A stretch of 64,000 bases of DNA from Patagioenas fasciata (taxonomy: Eukaryota > Chordata > Aves > Columbiformes > Columbidae), in contig NC_092524.1 in the NCBI RefSeq assembly GCF_037038585.1, positions 40,806,001-40,870,000 on the forward strand, read 5' to 3'. Positions 12,115-22,847 of this stretch are shown in pieces (within the stretch, counting starts at the first letter, position 1; each line of letters begins with the position of its first letter). The position numbers and the translations under genes are program-made. The notes beneath the pieces were generated by a model. The model had not been told where the DNA came from and ran no database searches. It saw nothing but the letters and a program-made list of their open reading frames with translations.

Positions 12115-13725
12115 AGAGGCTTCAACAACTGAACAGTACCAGCAAATAAAAACGAGGCTGCCAAAAGACTTGTTTATGGCTTAAAAATAATGAGCAGAAT
12201 CCCACAAGGATCTAGGTACCAATTTGTTAAACTATAAGGGCAAGACCTACAGGCAAATGTACGTCTGAAAAACATTTCCATCCAAAGACTGCTACCACAC
12301 CAAATAAGCTACCTAGCAACACAGACTCCCTGGTGCTAATTAATTTAAACATAGCATAGATACATTACCACCTATGGCTCCTTCCCTCCAAATCACCCAG
12401 ATGAGCTCCAACTCAATAAAATGTGGACAACAAATGTTTCTGAATCTGAAGCTGCATCCAATGTTCAGTGTTTTGTCGTTTTTACACTGGAGTTAATTCC
12501 AGACTGTGACTCAGACAATTTTTTTTCTCTCAGAACAGGATCCTCTTGTCAGTCTTTTCACCTTGTTCCTGCTCTGCATCACCAGCTTTGACATGCAGTA
12601 GCATGTTGGCAGAAAGAGAAAAAAAAGAGGAGGCCTAACAAGAAATCACTTCTCTTTTGACCTGAGATTGTAAAACTTAGGGATCATTCTGGTACTGTGT
12701 AAGGTTAATATTACAGCAAACAGAACATCACAGCAGCAAGTAAAAAGAACTGTCTTTTTTTCTGTCTGTGCACTGAGTGGGCTGAGAGTTTTTATTTCAT
12801 ACTCCATTTACACCTTGCTGAGTGATGCCATAGAAATGGCAGAAGTTTCACCTCCTCCCACTTCTGCAGCAGCACAATATGTATAACAGCAGCAGCTCCC
12901 ACACCACTCACTGGAAGCTCAGGCCTGATGCCAATCACAGGTTCATATCTACTTTTCCTATGCGACATTCTGAGATACTAGAAAACATATTTTCTCATTA
13001 AAGCTTGTTGCAGAACTAACAGCTGAGTGAAAAGCAGCTTGAGAATTTTAATCACATAAACTCAAAACACTGAAGTTTTCCTCAAAAGCTCTTCATAGGA
13101 AAAATGAGTGAGCGAATTAATGTAAAATCTGTTTAGGAAAATGCCTAAATGAAGAGGACAAGCATTTGGATGTAAGACAGAGAGTCTCAAGCAAACAGAA
13201 AGGGCTGAAGTTGTATATCCTTTATCAGTATCGGTTCACTGATGTAATGGATGAGTGATTTAGGGTTCTATTTTGCCACAAAGCAATGTTTAGATCACTC
13301 AAAGAAAAAGTGCAACTTAACAGAGTTCGATGGCAAAGTTCACTCTATGACTTACTGCACAGAGGAAATATGCCAAGCAGAATTGGGTGAGAACTGTTCT
13401 AGAGTGATTTCTATGGGGACAGGAGATGTGAAAGTGTAGAGGGAGGCCCTCCAGTTGAGTCATGAGGTTCAGAATAGATCCCCTTGCTTTCTAAACTCCT
13501 TTTCACAGAGGAGCCTAGGTGCAGCTGAATCCAAACGTAGGTCCAGACTTGATCAATGGTTTAAGTCTAAGAGACAGAGAGGGTAAAGGAAAACACGTGA
13601 AGGATTATATGTATTTATGTCAAAGGGTTATATATGTTCACCCAGCAATGTATATCGCTTGGCTAGGATTTCAAAGTGTCATTATTCTGCATCTCAACCT
13701 CCTTACCTCCCCTCCAGGGGCCTGG
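12115..13725. other. Unassigned sequence, possible ERV internal remnant at the right end
   Basis: No gene is seen. The frame at 13251-13439 encodes a small cysteine-containing peptide without signal peptide or family motif. Because the LTR at 13726 lies on the minus strand, any internal retroviral sequence would lie in this interval, to its left. I see no gag, pol or env motif in 13440-13725, so either the LTR is solitary or the internal part is unrecognisable. Confidence 0.45.
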
Positions 13726-14280
13726 TGTCAGGTCACTCCAAAGTCAGGATCCTAGGTCTCTCTAAACAAACTCTCAGGCATCAGAGTTTGTAGAAATAAA
13801 TAATTTAATGGAGTAGTACAGTAGCAAGGTTGGCTCATGCTGGGTGCCTTCAGAGTGGTCCCAGCCAAGGACAGAAATCCCTGGGTTTTTATACCCTTAC
13901 AGACTGTTTACCTGCCCCTCACACCTTGATTCAGCCTGAAAGCAATATTTGAGTCTGGGGTCTTCTTGCTTCTCATTGGATCTTTTTCACTGATCTCAGA
14001 TGAGCCTTCATTTTGTTTAACTGTAGATATTATCTATAGTTCATAGCCTTGAAAGGGTCCTATTTCTTCACAGCAAAGTGCAGAACAGGCCTTATCTTGC
14101 AGATGTCCGTAATGTCTTCATGTTAGCTTAGAAGTCATTTTCTCCCCAGTCAATCCTGTTCTTCCCAGCAAAGTGCAAACCAGGCCTTATTTCACAGATG
14201 TTCACTGTAGTCGTTTTGTTTACATTAAGTAGATGCAAGTTTGGTAAATATGATCAGAACTTTACAGCATACAGCTTAAG
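13726..14280 (-). mobile_element. Retroviral-type LTR, minus strand, probably solitary
   Basis: Read on the minus strand the parts come in LTR order. There is a TATAAAA box (complement of about 13887-13893) and, about 80 bases downstream, an ATTAAA polyadenylation signal (complement of 13804-13809). A further roughly 75-base stretch ends in CCTGACA next to 13726. U3 would be about 13894-14280, R about 13785-13865 and U5 about 13726-13785. U3 holds two imperfect 43-base copies, listed separately. The plus-strand end TGTCAGG gives the expected CA terminus. The outer U3 edge and a target-site duplication could not be located, so the right boundary is approximate. It contains no coding sequence. 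Confidence 0.6.
14064..14201. repeat. Imperfect 43-base direct repeat inside the LTR U3
   Basis: Units at 14064-14106 and 14159-14201 both run from TTCTTC through CAGCAAAGTGCA and CAGGCCTTAT to CAGATGT. They match at 37 of 43 positions by eye and are 95 bases apart. Duplicated U3 blocks are typical of LTR enhancers. Here they support the LTR assignment. Confidence 0.8.
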
Positions 14281-17200
14281 ATTTCAGCAAATTCATCTTA
14301 CTAGGTAACATGAAATAGACAGGATATTAAAAATCACACAATCTTATAATTTTCAGTGATTCATTCTACTTAGTACACATTTACCTAAGCTACATTATGA
14401 ATATCAATCTTAAATTGGGCTCATCTACTGATCTGTGAGAAGTAAAAGATCATTGCCATACAGCCAGCTTGTTTAGCAGAGGGAGCTCAAAGCAGGCTCA
14501 CCCAGGCTGTCATATTTATAGAATAAAGTGGTTGGCTCATAGTCAAATTGCATACAGTGGGAAAAGTATGCACAAGACTCCTTGCACCCATAACTTATCT
14601 GTATTCAGTGTGCTGCTCTGCTTCCTTTTGAGTTTCGTAAAAGGAGTTCCTGGCCCGGCTGCAGCTCAGGCCTTTATCTCCTTTGGATTCTGCTGCTGGT
14701 TTGGCTGGGGGTGGGGGGTGAGTGCATCAGGCAACTGATAATGTGGCAAACACCACTTGTGTAAAACTAGAAACTTTCCAGAGGACACAGAGAAAACTCT
14801 TGCTAAACAAGGTCAGAGGACTGTTGGGAACAGCCAGTGCCACTCACAAAAAGTAAACTTAAGAGGACTGAGTCCTGAGCAAGCCCAAGAGTTCTGCAAG
14901 GTGCTCAAGGCCATTGCTTTAGCTGACAGTTTTAAAGGTAGCTAATCAATCAAACAGAGGTAATGAAAGGGCACTGCTCTTAGGCCAAACTGTTCTTCAC
15001 TTTGAAACCTTCAAAAAGCAGGCAAGATGCCCCATAAGATTAGTAGTGAGCTCAGAACTCTTGTCACTTGAGATAATCAGTTTGAAACTGGTTGATGTTG
15101 GTAGTGACTGAGTACTGCTACTTCTGCCAGATACAAGGTGTTCCAGATTTCTTCCTGGTGCAGTTTTTCCATCAGCACAGATTAATTACTTACAAGTTAC
15201 CAGAGCAAACTTTGCTAATTAACACTCAACTAGCAGTTGCACTGAAGTAACCAAGAGCTGAAGCTGTGTATTATTTGAATAACTCTTACTCCCATATCCT
15301 ATCCATGTGAAATATTTTTTCAGGAAAACTTTCATACTACTTTTCTACTGTGGCAGAGGGAAGCATAACAGGATCACCATTTCAGACATGTTTGTCAGTG
15401 AACCTTGTCTGTTACAAGCAGGAGGGCTGACATATCAGTCTCTGTACATTACAGTGAAATAGTGTTTGTAGAGATAAGTACCAGAGATTAGAGCTCTGAA
15501 CATTTGAGGGATTCTAAAGAAGTGTGACTGTCATGAATAGAATGACAATAAAAACCTCAGTGTTTGCATGAGCAGATTATCTATCCACATAAGAAGTATT
15601 CTCTAGGTAAAATTGTTGCATTTTAGTTTTTTTTTTCTTTTAAACTTTTATTAAATCTAAAATTTAGAAAAATTAGTTTTGAAATAAAAAAAAAAAAAAA
15701 ACTAAAATTTCCTCAGTTAAAAAATGGCAGGTATTTTGACTTAAAGATTTTTCGAACAATTCCTTATGTTGGGGAATCCATCAAAACTGGACATTAAGAT
15801 CTGATTCCAACAAACAGTAATTTGATGCAAAAACCAACCATTTGTCAAAATATTACCAGCTCAGTATAGATATTAGCCACATAAGTAAATGTTGTTGCCC
15901 TGCCAAATTATAATTGAAGTACATTTGCAGGCTATTGCAAATGAGCATATCTAGTAAACAACAAAATGAAGAAGGTACAGAGAATTTGTTACCAGGAAAA
16001 CATGCTGCAGATTTCGGAGTTCTACATCATAAAGGAGCCCTAAGTTTAGTTTTCAGAACAAAGCATTCTAAGACTTATGATTCCATAATGTTAATAGCAC
16101 TATTTTTTCAGTATATAGCTATATAGTTTGTTTGTAGCATCCTTTCTTGCAGAGCATCAGGACTCACACAGTGCTCTCACCCTCAGCATGCTGCAGGGGC
16201 AGCCACCTTTCTTTCATGTCTGCAGTGAGAGGTATCTTATGGATCTCATTATTGTGGTCCAAAAAAGCCCAGGAGCTGCTTTGATGTACAGAGCTTGAGT
16301 GTCTTGCCTTTAAAAGAGCCCTGCTGCTCCTTAAGCCACATGCATGAAAATGCCTTGAAATTTGGACTGCCTAAATCAAAGCCAGACAGCTGGCAAATGT
16401 AGCACAGAACCAGTAAAAGTGGATTGTATATTAGTGAAAATGTGAGAGGCTGATATGTCCACATCTGGATTACTCTAGTTCTAAAGCCTAAAACAAGTCA
16501 TCAGAATTCCCAGGGTGCAAACAGAGAAATCCTATCAATACATATCCCACAGATTTGGAAGCATAAGCTGCTACTCAGATAACAGGGTCTTTGCCTCCAG
16601 GACAGTTAGGGATTCCACATCACCCACTCATTGCCCCACCAAATCCCACCTGCAATGTCTCTCACATGAGCACACAGACCATCTGACAGCTGAAGAAACA
16701 ACTGCCCTGTAAGAGTAAATCGCAGCTGGTCACATTCCTATTGCCAGAACAGACTGGGAAAGGAATTGCACAGCAACTCACCAGACTGAAGAACTCAAGT
16801 GCCAGATGAGGAAACTGGCAAGGACAGTAAACTTAGGCCACTAAGTGAATCAAAACCAAAAAACACATTTGAAATGGTAAAGGGAGAAATATCTAGGGAG
16901 AACACCAAAAAAAACATTTAAATGGTTAGCCAATGTGGAAAATCACTGTTATACTCCTATGACTTTTCAGTCTTTCTGGGAATACTGATCACAGAGAGCC
17001 TTTTGGAGTTTGATATTTTTATGCAAAGAGAATTCACAAAAACCTTGAAAAATAAAGGCTTAATCATCCTGAATTAGATGCATTGAATATACAGTCCTGC
17101 AACTCTGTCAGATGCTAAGGGACTAGTCAAAAGCAGAGTTGAATGGTCAGAGGTTTAGGCTACTGAATTTACACAAAAATTGAAAGTGAGCCTGCCAAAA

Positions 17201-20200
17201 TTGCTTTAACTTTCAAATCCTCCCGTATCAATTAGTTGTTAAGACGAACTTGACTTTTGGATGTTTTCACACTACTGCAAATGTATTTGGAAAGGCATTG
17301 GTTGATATTCTTGATGTTCTGAGATGAAAAGCCCTCCAGAACTATTTTCCTTTCAATACAAGATCAATGGCAACATAGAGTAAAGGTTTGCCTTATAACA
17401 TACATTAAAGTTAACAGCCACCAATTAATTTATTAGGCAAGATGGCATGGAAGGGTGCTGCAAAGTCACTTGAAGGGTTGATACGATTTGACAAATTAAG
17501 AGCAAATACCTTGGGCAAGAGGGATTAGCTGAATTAGAATTTATCACAACATGTGAGCTTTGACATCAGTTCCAACATCTGACCTTATGATTTATTTCAT
17601 TTGTAACCTGTTCTGGTTTCCCTGTGTGTTTGTACCATTTCCACTGTAAATGGTCTTTATTCAAAAAACAGAAGTAGCAAACCTCTGCTTAACTCCAACT
17701 AATTTGGGGAGCATAGGATACATCTGATTTTCTTGTGTTCTTTCCTAAACTAAGATCAGTGATCAAGGCAAGGAATACCGTGTAAATGGACTGAAACACA
17801 AAGGTCCTTTAAGTAGCAGAGTAGAGAATGATATAAATGTGCTTCCTGTGCATTCAAAATCCATTGAAGATGTCATAAAAAAATAAAGATCTGTACAGAA
17901 ATGCTGAATTGACACAACAATATCTAAGAACTGTGCAAATATAGGTGTTCTGTGCTTTTAAATGCTGTTGCTTTTTACAAATTTTCCAGGTAATGACTCC
18001 TGTCTTGCATGTATAACATTCTCTTATCCTTAAACTGTATAAACACAAAACCAAAAGAAATAAATAGCACTGGAAACATCAATTATATGATTGCATGTAC
18101 AGCTGACTTAACAAACAAAATAAAAAAGGGGGGGAAAAAAAAACCTTGACAGAAACAGGCATTTTCCCATTAAAATCTTCAGTTTATTCCAAAGTCACTT
18201 TTATGTTTTATCATCAATGACAACAAAGTTTAAACAAGATGTTGTGAACAGCCAGTTTTGTCTTAGCTAATCCTCACCTCTTCCCATACCCAGAAACAGC
18301 CAGAAACGGATGGGAAGGAGATCTGAAGTTATGATGTTAACATCTGCACCAGAAAAAAATTGTTTGGGAATGTATTAACCAGAATTGCAATAGTTTTAAA
18401 TTATTTGTAGGCTTATAATTTCTCTGTAGGATTTCACAAGTTTTAAGTCAAAAGCATGTACTTAAAAAAGAATATGCACGTACTGGCTAAATGGCACATA
18501 CACACACATAGATAGTTCTTGCTTCTCCTGTCTTATTCATCCTGCTAATATGTTTGAAGCCAGAAAATACACAGAGTAACAATGCGGTAAAAGTGAGGAT
18601 TATGACCTGCATTGTATTTACAAAAGAATATCATGCTACAGTTTTTGCAAATCAATTACTTTCTTTTCTCACGGTGAAAGTTTCTTTTTCCTATATAAAA
18701 CGTATTTTATCTCAAAAGAGATACTCATTACTTCTACGGCATAAATGACTGGAAAACACGACTAAATCCCTGGACTACAATTTTAAGGTCACTGGCATAA
18801 AACATTTCTTCCATCTTCATAACAGTAACTTTCCGAAAGCTATTACTAAAATGAGAACAATTATATACAGTTTTAAAGCATTTTTATCTAAGAAAACTGC
18901 TTATCAGTGTCTAGATACCATCTTCCATAATACTCATGGATCAATATGTTGCCTCCAAATGCTGGGTTTAGCCTTTACAACTTTGATTTAGCTGACAGAT
19001 GTGCATAATCTCAAACCATTGGTTAGCTCCCTTGTAGCTAAATAGTGCTTCAAATATGTGTGCCAAAACTATTCCAGCCATGGCAGGAGATTCAGTTCAT
19101 TAAATTTCCTCCAAATCTGTATGTTTTAGGTGACAGCTTAGCAAGGATAAAAACTCTTCCTCTACTCCAACTTTATTCCTCTTGCTTGATCCAGATTCTG
19201 GTTCTGTTTTGTTCCAGGGTCCATCAATGTCACAAATGTTTGAGTTTAGGCTTACAATTCTGAGGGCTTTAGAGTTTAGCCCATAATATTTACCTTTTCT
19301 TCTTGGAACAACTGTTAGGTTGGATAAATAACTATTTTGAAGTAAGATAATCAATGAAGTATAACAGAGTAAATGATGCAAAGCAACAGTTATATGGAAG
19401 AGCTACGTAGTGGGAGATGACAAGGTACTTTGTTCTATGACAATCAGATAAAAATAACTCTGAAGACTGTAAAGGTTTATTTTGTTCCCTGCTCAGGTTC
19501 ACATTTCAGAAACATAAACTCACAGAGAAGAGTGTTTGTGCATGAAAGCAAATTTTGTACATGATTATGCTAAAATCAAGCACCTGATGATTACAAATAA
19601 ATTGAATTTCAGTTGTAACACAAAGGTTTGATCTTCACCAGTGAGGACTGAAGTCATATTAAGAGCAGATTAAGTCTCTCAATAGGTGACTAGCTCTATG
19701 ATTAAACTTCTTCTGGTTTTGCTTGAGACTTCCAGTGCCAACACACAACAAGCAGGTTCCTACAGTGGTACAGGTGCATGAAATGAAATGCTTTCAGTTC
19801 ACCTGTTTCTTTGTCCAACAGAGGGAAGACCCTTCCCAACAGCAGGTGCAACCTTATACCTTTTGCTTAAAGGGCAGCAGCGACAGCACAGGTTTCACTT
19901 GAGGGTCCCAGTGGGTGGCCTGACTCCACTCCGTTCTCTCCCCTTGCAGAGGTAGCCTGGCCTCTTGTGGCAGAGGCACAAGAGCAAGCCAGACGGCACA
20001 CAGGGAAGCAATCTGAGCAGGATGGGCAGGAAGACAGTTCATTACCTGCTGTTGCAAAGAAGGCTGAACACTGCTTGTGGTGAAGGCAGCTGGGGACTGA
20101 CTCTGATCCTACCGCATCAAAAGATGCTGGGATTGGGCCTCCAGCTGCAGCTCCTGCTCCTGCTGCAGGGCTGAAGGCAAGAGGGATGACTATGCTTGTG

Positions 20201-22389
20201 CACACACCCCAAATTAGGTGCCCAGTTCTCTGACATTGCCCCAGGGCATCTGGAAGATGCTTAACAGGAATGAAAAGAGAATGCGAATTTGATCAGTGAT
20301 GGCTGAGACTGAACACCTATGGGATCTGAACAAAAAGCTGCCTTTTCATATAAACATTCTAATTTCAGTTTAGCAGACAGGTACAGCTTCTTCACAAGCC
20401 TGATGTAGATCTGATTATTGCTGATAACTCCAGCTCTGAGGCAGCAGAGAGCAGGCTTCTTGCCCACCCTGCACATTACCACCTGACAACTTTACTCCTC
20501 TCGATGGCTCAGGGAAAATTCAAGGAATCATTTTGTCTCTGTCTCACAAGTCAGGACACAGATCTAGACTCACCTCAAGTCTTTGGAATTTGTGATTGTT
20601 GAATTCAGGAAATCTTGTTCCAGCAATTACAGATTTTAATATAATAAGGAAACAAAAACGCCTTTTCCTGTGGTGGCATGGTTCTTATTAAGGTCTTTCC
20701 CCAAAAATCTTCCACTACTTCCATTCACTTTCTATCACACACATGTACTCATTGAAAAAAGTACATTGAAATCTTGGAATTTTGTAAATCTCTGAAACAA
20801 ATCCAGCCCTACCAAGTCTCCTCTACTCTGCTGTCATCTCAACAACAAATCTCTCCTCATCAGTGGTGGACCCAGGGTTGAACAAACCTCCCACTATAAG
20901 CAGCACATTGAAATAAACATTTATCATTTAAAGAGAGAAAATAAATTACTTCAAAATGTTTTTCACCAGACAGGCTCAGTGTGTCATCCAACTCATATAA
21001 AAATGGATGTTTCTACACAATTATTTGTACTTTGGACTCAGCCGCTTCATCTAATAATTGATGCCTCCCACTCACACGTTTGCATAGGTTCTTTAGCCTC
21101 TTCTACTAATTAGATTGTAAAATCTACATGTGTGGATATGTAGGAGTTGACATACACATATACATCCAGGACAAGAATGTTTATTCAGAATAAATGATTT
21201 GTCTCTAAAGGAAATGAACTAGCTGGGTTGATAATTCATCATTCAAATAACTCTAGAACTCCTGAGAAAAACAACATCAGAGATAATACATGGAGTGAAA
21301 TGCATTTTTTTCAAGTATTATTTCTCAAAATTCATATAGCCTGCTTAACCAGAAAAGAACAAAATGTCTCAGCCATATTTCACTTAATCCACTGAAAAAG
21401 CTCATACAATAAAAAGTAGTGGGTTTATTTTCCAAGCAGCTCACCTTAATCTCATTTTGGAAAGTCACATCTTCTAAAAAATCCAAGATCTGGAAATCGG
21501 AGGGCACAAAAGGGATTTTCATAGTAAGAATAGCTTTTCCCTACATTCATCCTTGATAGGACTTTCATTTACATCAGTATATTAAGCCCTCAATGAGACA
21601 TTTTTCACTCTGAATTGAGGTACTAAAACATTACATAAGCACTCACCCCATTGCCAGAGCATGGGTAAACAGCTTGCTTGTAGACACACTCCATTTAAAA
21701 CAGAGCTGAAAGTGCCAAGTGAGATTATTAAATTCCTGTTCCACAAGTTTAACATTCAAAGAACACAGTCAATAGCCACCATCAAAAAAATGCATAAAAC
21801 TAATTATTTTAATTTAGTTTTGCCCATTGGTCTTAGTTATCCCTATTACTGAATATTTTAAATGTAAAGTAGTAAGTGTGCCAGACATTGTGTAAATATT
21901 TTGCAGATATATTCATTAGCAGCCAGCTTCTATCCTGAACAGTACCTATGTGCTGCAACAGACAACGCAGACAAAAGGCAGTATCAGTGCAAGAGCACGA
22001 GGTGAGGAAATTATGCCTGAAGCTTAAATTTCCCAATACAGGAATGCTACTTTAGGAACTGCATTCAGTGCCTTCATCCCTATTGACGTTTACCCAGCCG
22101 TTTTCACTGAGGACTTGTTTCCATGTGTTCATAGATGGCGATATGGCAAAGCACTTACTCAAAGGCAAATTACAAATTTGCTGTTGTACCCGGGTGAATC
22201 ACTAGGCCTGACAAGGAGGCTGACAAGACTTTAGTCCACTCACTGCCACACTCACGTGCACAGACATGCTCTGACGTGAGTGTTGACACTTAGATTTTAG
22301 CATGGTTAAGGTTAGACCTGGGAGACTGAATGGTTCCAGGTTTTGCAGTTGTCCCAAAAGGGAGCACAAAGCAGAGGCGAAGCCCACCG
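14281..22389. other. Unassigned AT-rich sequence, no gene seen
   Basis: I find no supported gene over this 8 kb. A small GC-rich patch at 14640-14730 includes GGGGGTGGGGGG. The tract 16240-16470 has few simple repeats and looks unique, but its minus-strand 71-codon frame has no known motif. At 19860-20200 frames on both strands overlap (112 codons minus, 69 plus), which argues for stop-poor composition and not a gene. The inverted repeat at 15620 is listed separately. Confidence 0.55.
15620..15708. repeat. AT-rich perfect inverted repeat
   Basis: ATTTTAGTTTTTTTTTT (15620-15636) and AAAAAAAAAACTAAAAT (15692-15708) are exact 17-base reverse complements around a 55-base AT-rich spacer that contains further A/T complementarity. 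It could be a small MITE-like remnant or chance pairing of a T tract with an A tract, but the shared non-homopolymer end (TTTAG/CTAAA) is notable. Confidence 0.75.
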
Positions 22390-22514
22390 AATTCTGGATG
22401 AGTGCTTTGCTGCCTGGGGTGCGGGAGGGTACGCACCCACAGACCCTGCTGGCGGCCTTACCGCCCGCTCCTCCCGCGGGGTTCAGGCAGTGCCCTTGGC
22501 GTTCCTGCCCAGCG

Positions 22515-22528
22515 GCGCCCGCCGGTGG
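22515..22528 (-). promoter_or_regulatory. Weaker CTCF-like motif in the CpG island
   Basis: The minus strand reads CCACCGGCGGGCGC, 12 of 14 positions of CCASYAGRKGGCRS. In GC-rich DNA such matches are more likely by chance, so this ranks below the sites at 8142 and 22834. It has the same orientation as both. Confidence 0.25.
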
Positions 22529-22833
22529 CGGCGCTCAGCACCCCCGGGGACGGACACCGGCGGGTCACAGAGCCAGAACCGGCCGGTGTGTTTCCCTGCA
22601 CCCTCCTCCCGCCACCGGCACCCAGTACCTGTTGGCACGGTCCATACTGTACCTCAGCTAAACGGTGGCAAAATATTATTCATCCAGCCGAAGGAAACTA
22701 TATTATTTTATCTTGTTTCGGCTCCTCGGTGCCTGAGTTTTGGCAGTGCCGGCGGGAGGAGAGCAACGAGCCCTGTCCGGAGGCGGGGGCCGGGGCCGGG
22801 ACCCGGTTGGCGGGCGCGGTACGAGGGGTCACA

Positions 22834-22847
22834 GCGCCATCTCGTGG
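22834..22847 (-). promoter_or_regulatory. CTCF-like binding motif in the CpG island
   Basis: The minus strand reads CCACGAGATGGCGC, 13 of 14 positions of CCASYAGRKGGCRS; the mismatch is position 5. The match includes the AGATGGCGC half that contributes most to CTCF binding. The mismatch creates a CpG inside the motif, so binding could be methylation-sensitive. It sits in the right lobe of the CpG island. Confidence 0.5.

Noticed and set aside
13251-13439. Small cysteine-containing 62-codon frame
   Set aside because: There is no signal peptide, no regular cysteine spacing I recognise, no splice sites, and the position beside an LTR gives no support.
14469-14738. 89-codon frame with a hydrophobic stretch beside the LTR
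   Set aside because: It lies upstream of the LTR's U3 on the opposite strand, shows no viral motif, and the hydrophobic segment is short and followed by Gly/Trp low complexity.
17435-17455. AAGATGGCAT as a CTCF site
   Set aside because: Only the AGATGGC half matches; the rest of the core is absent.
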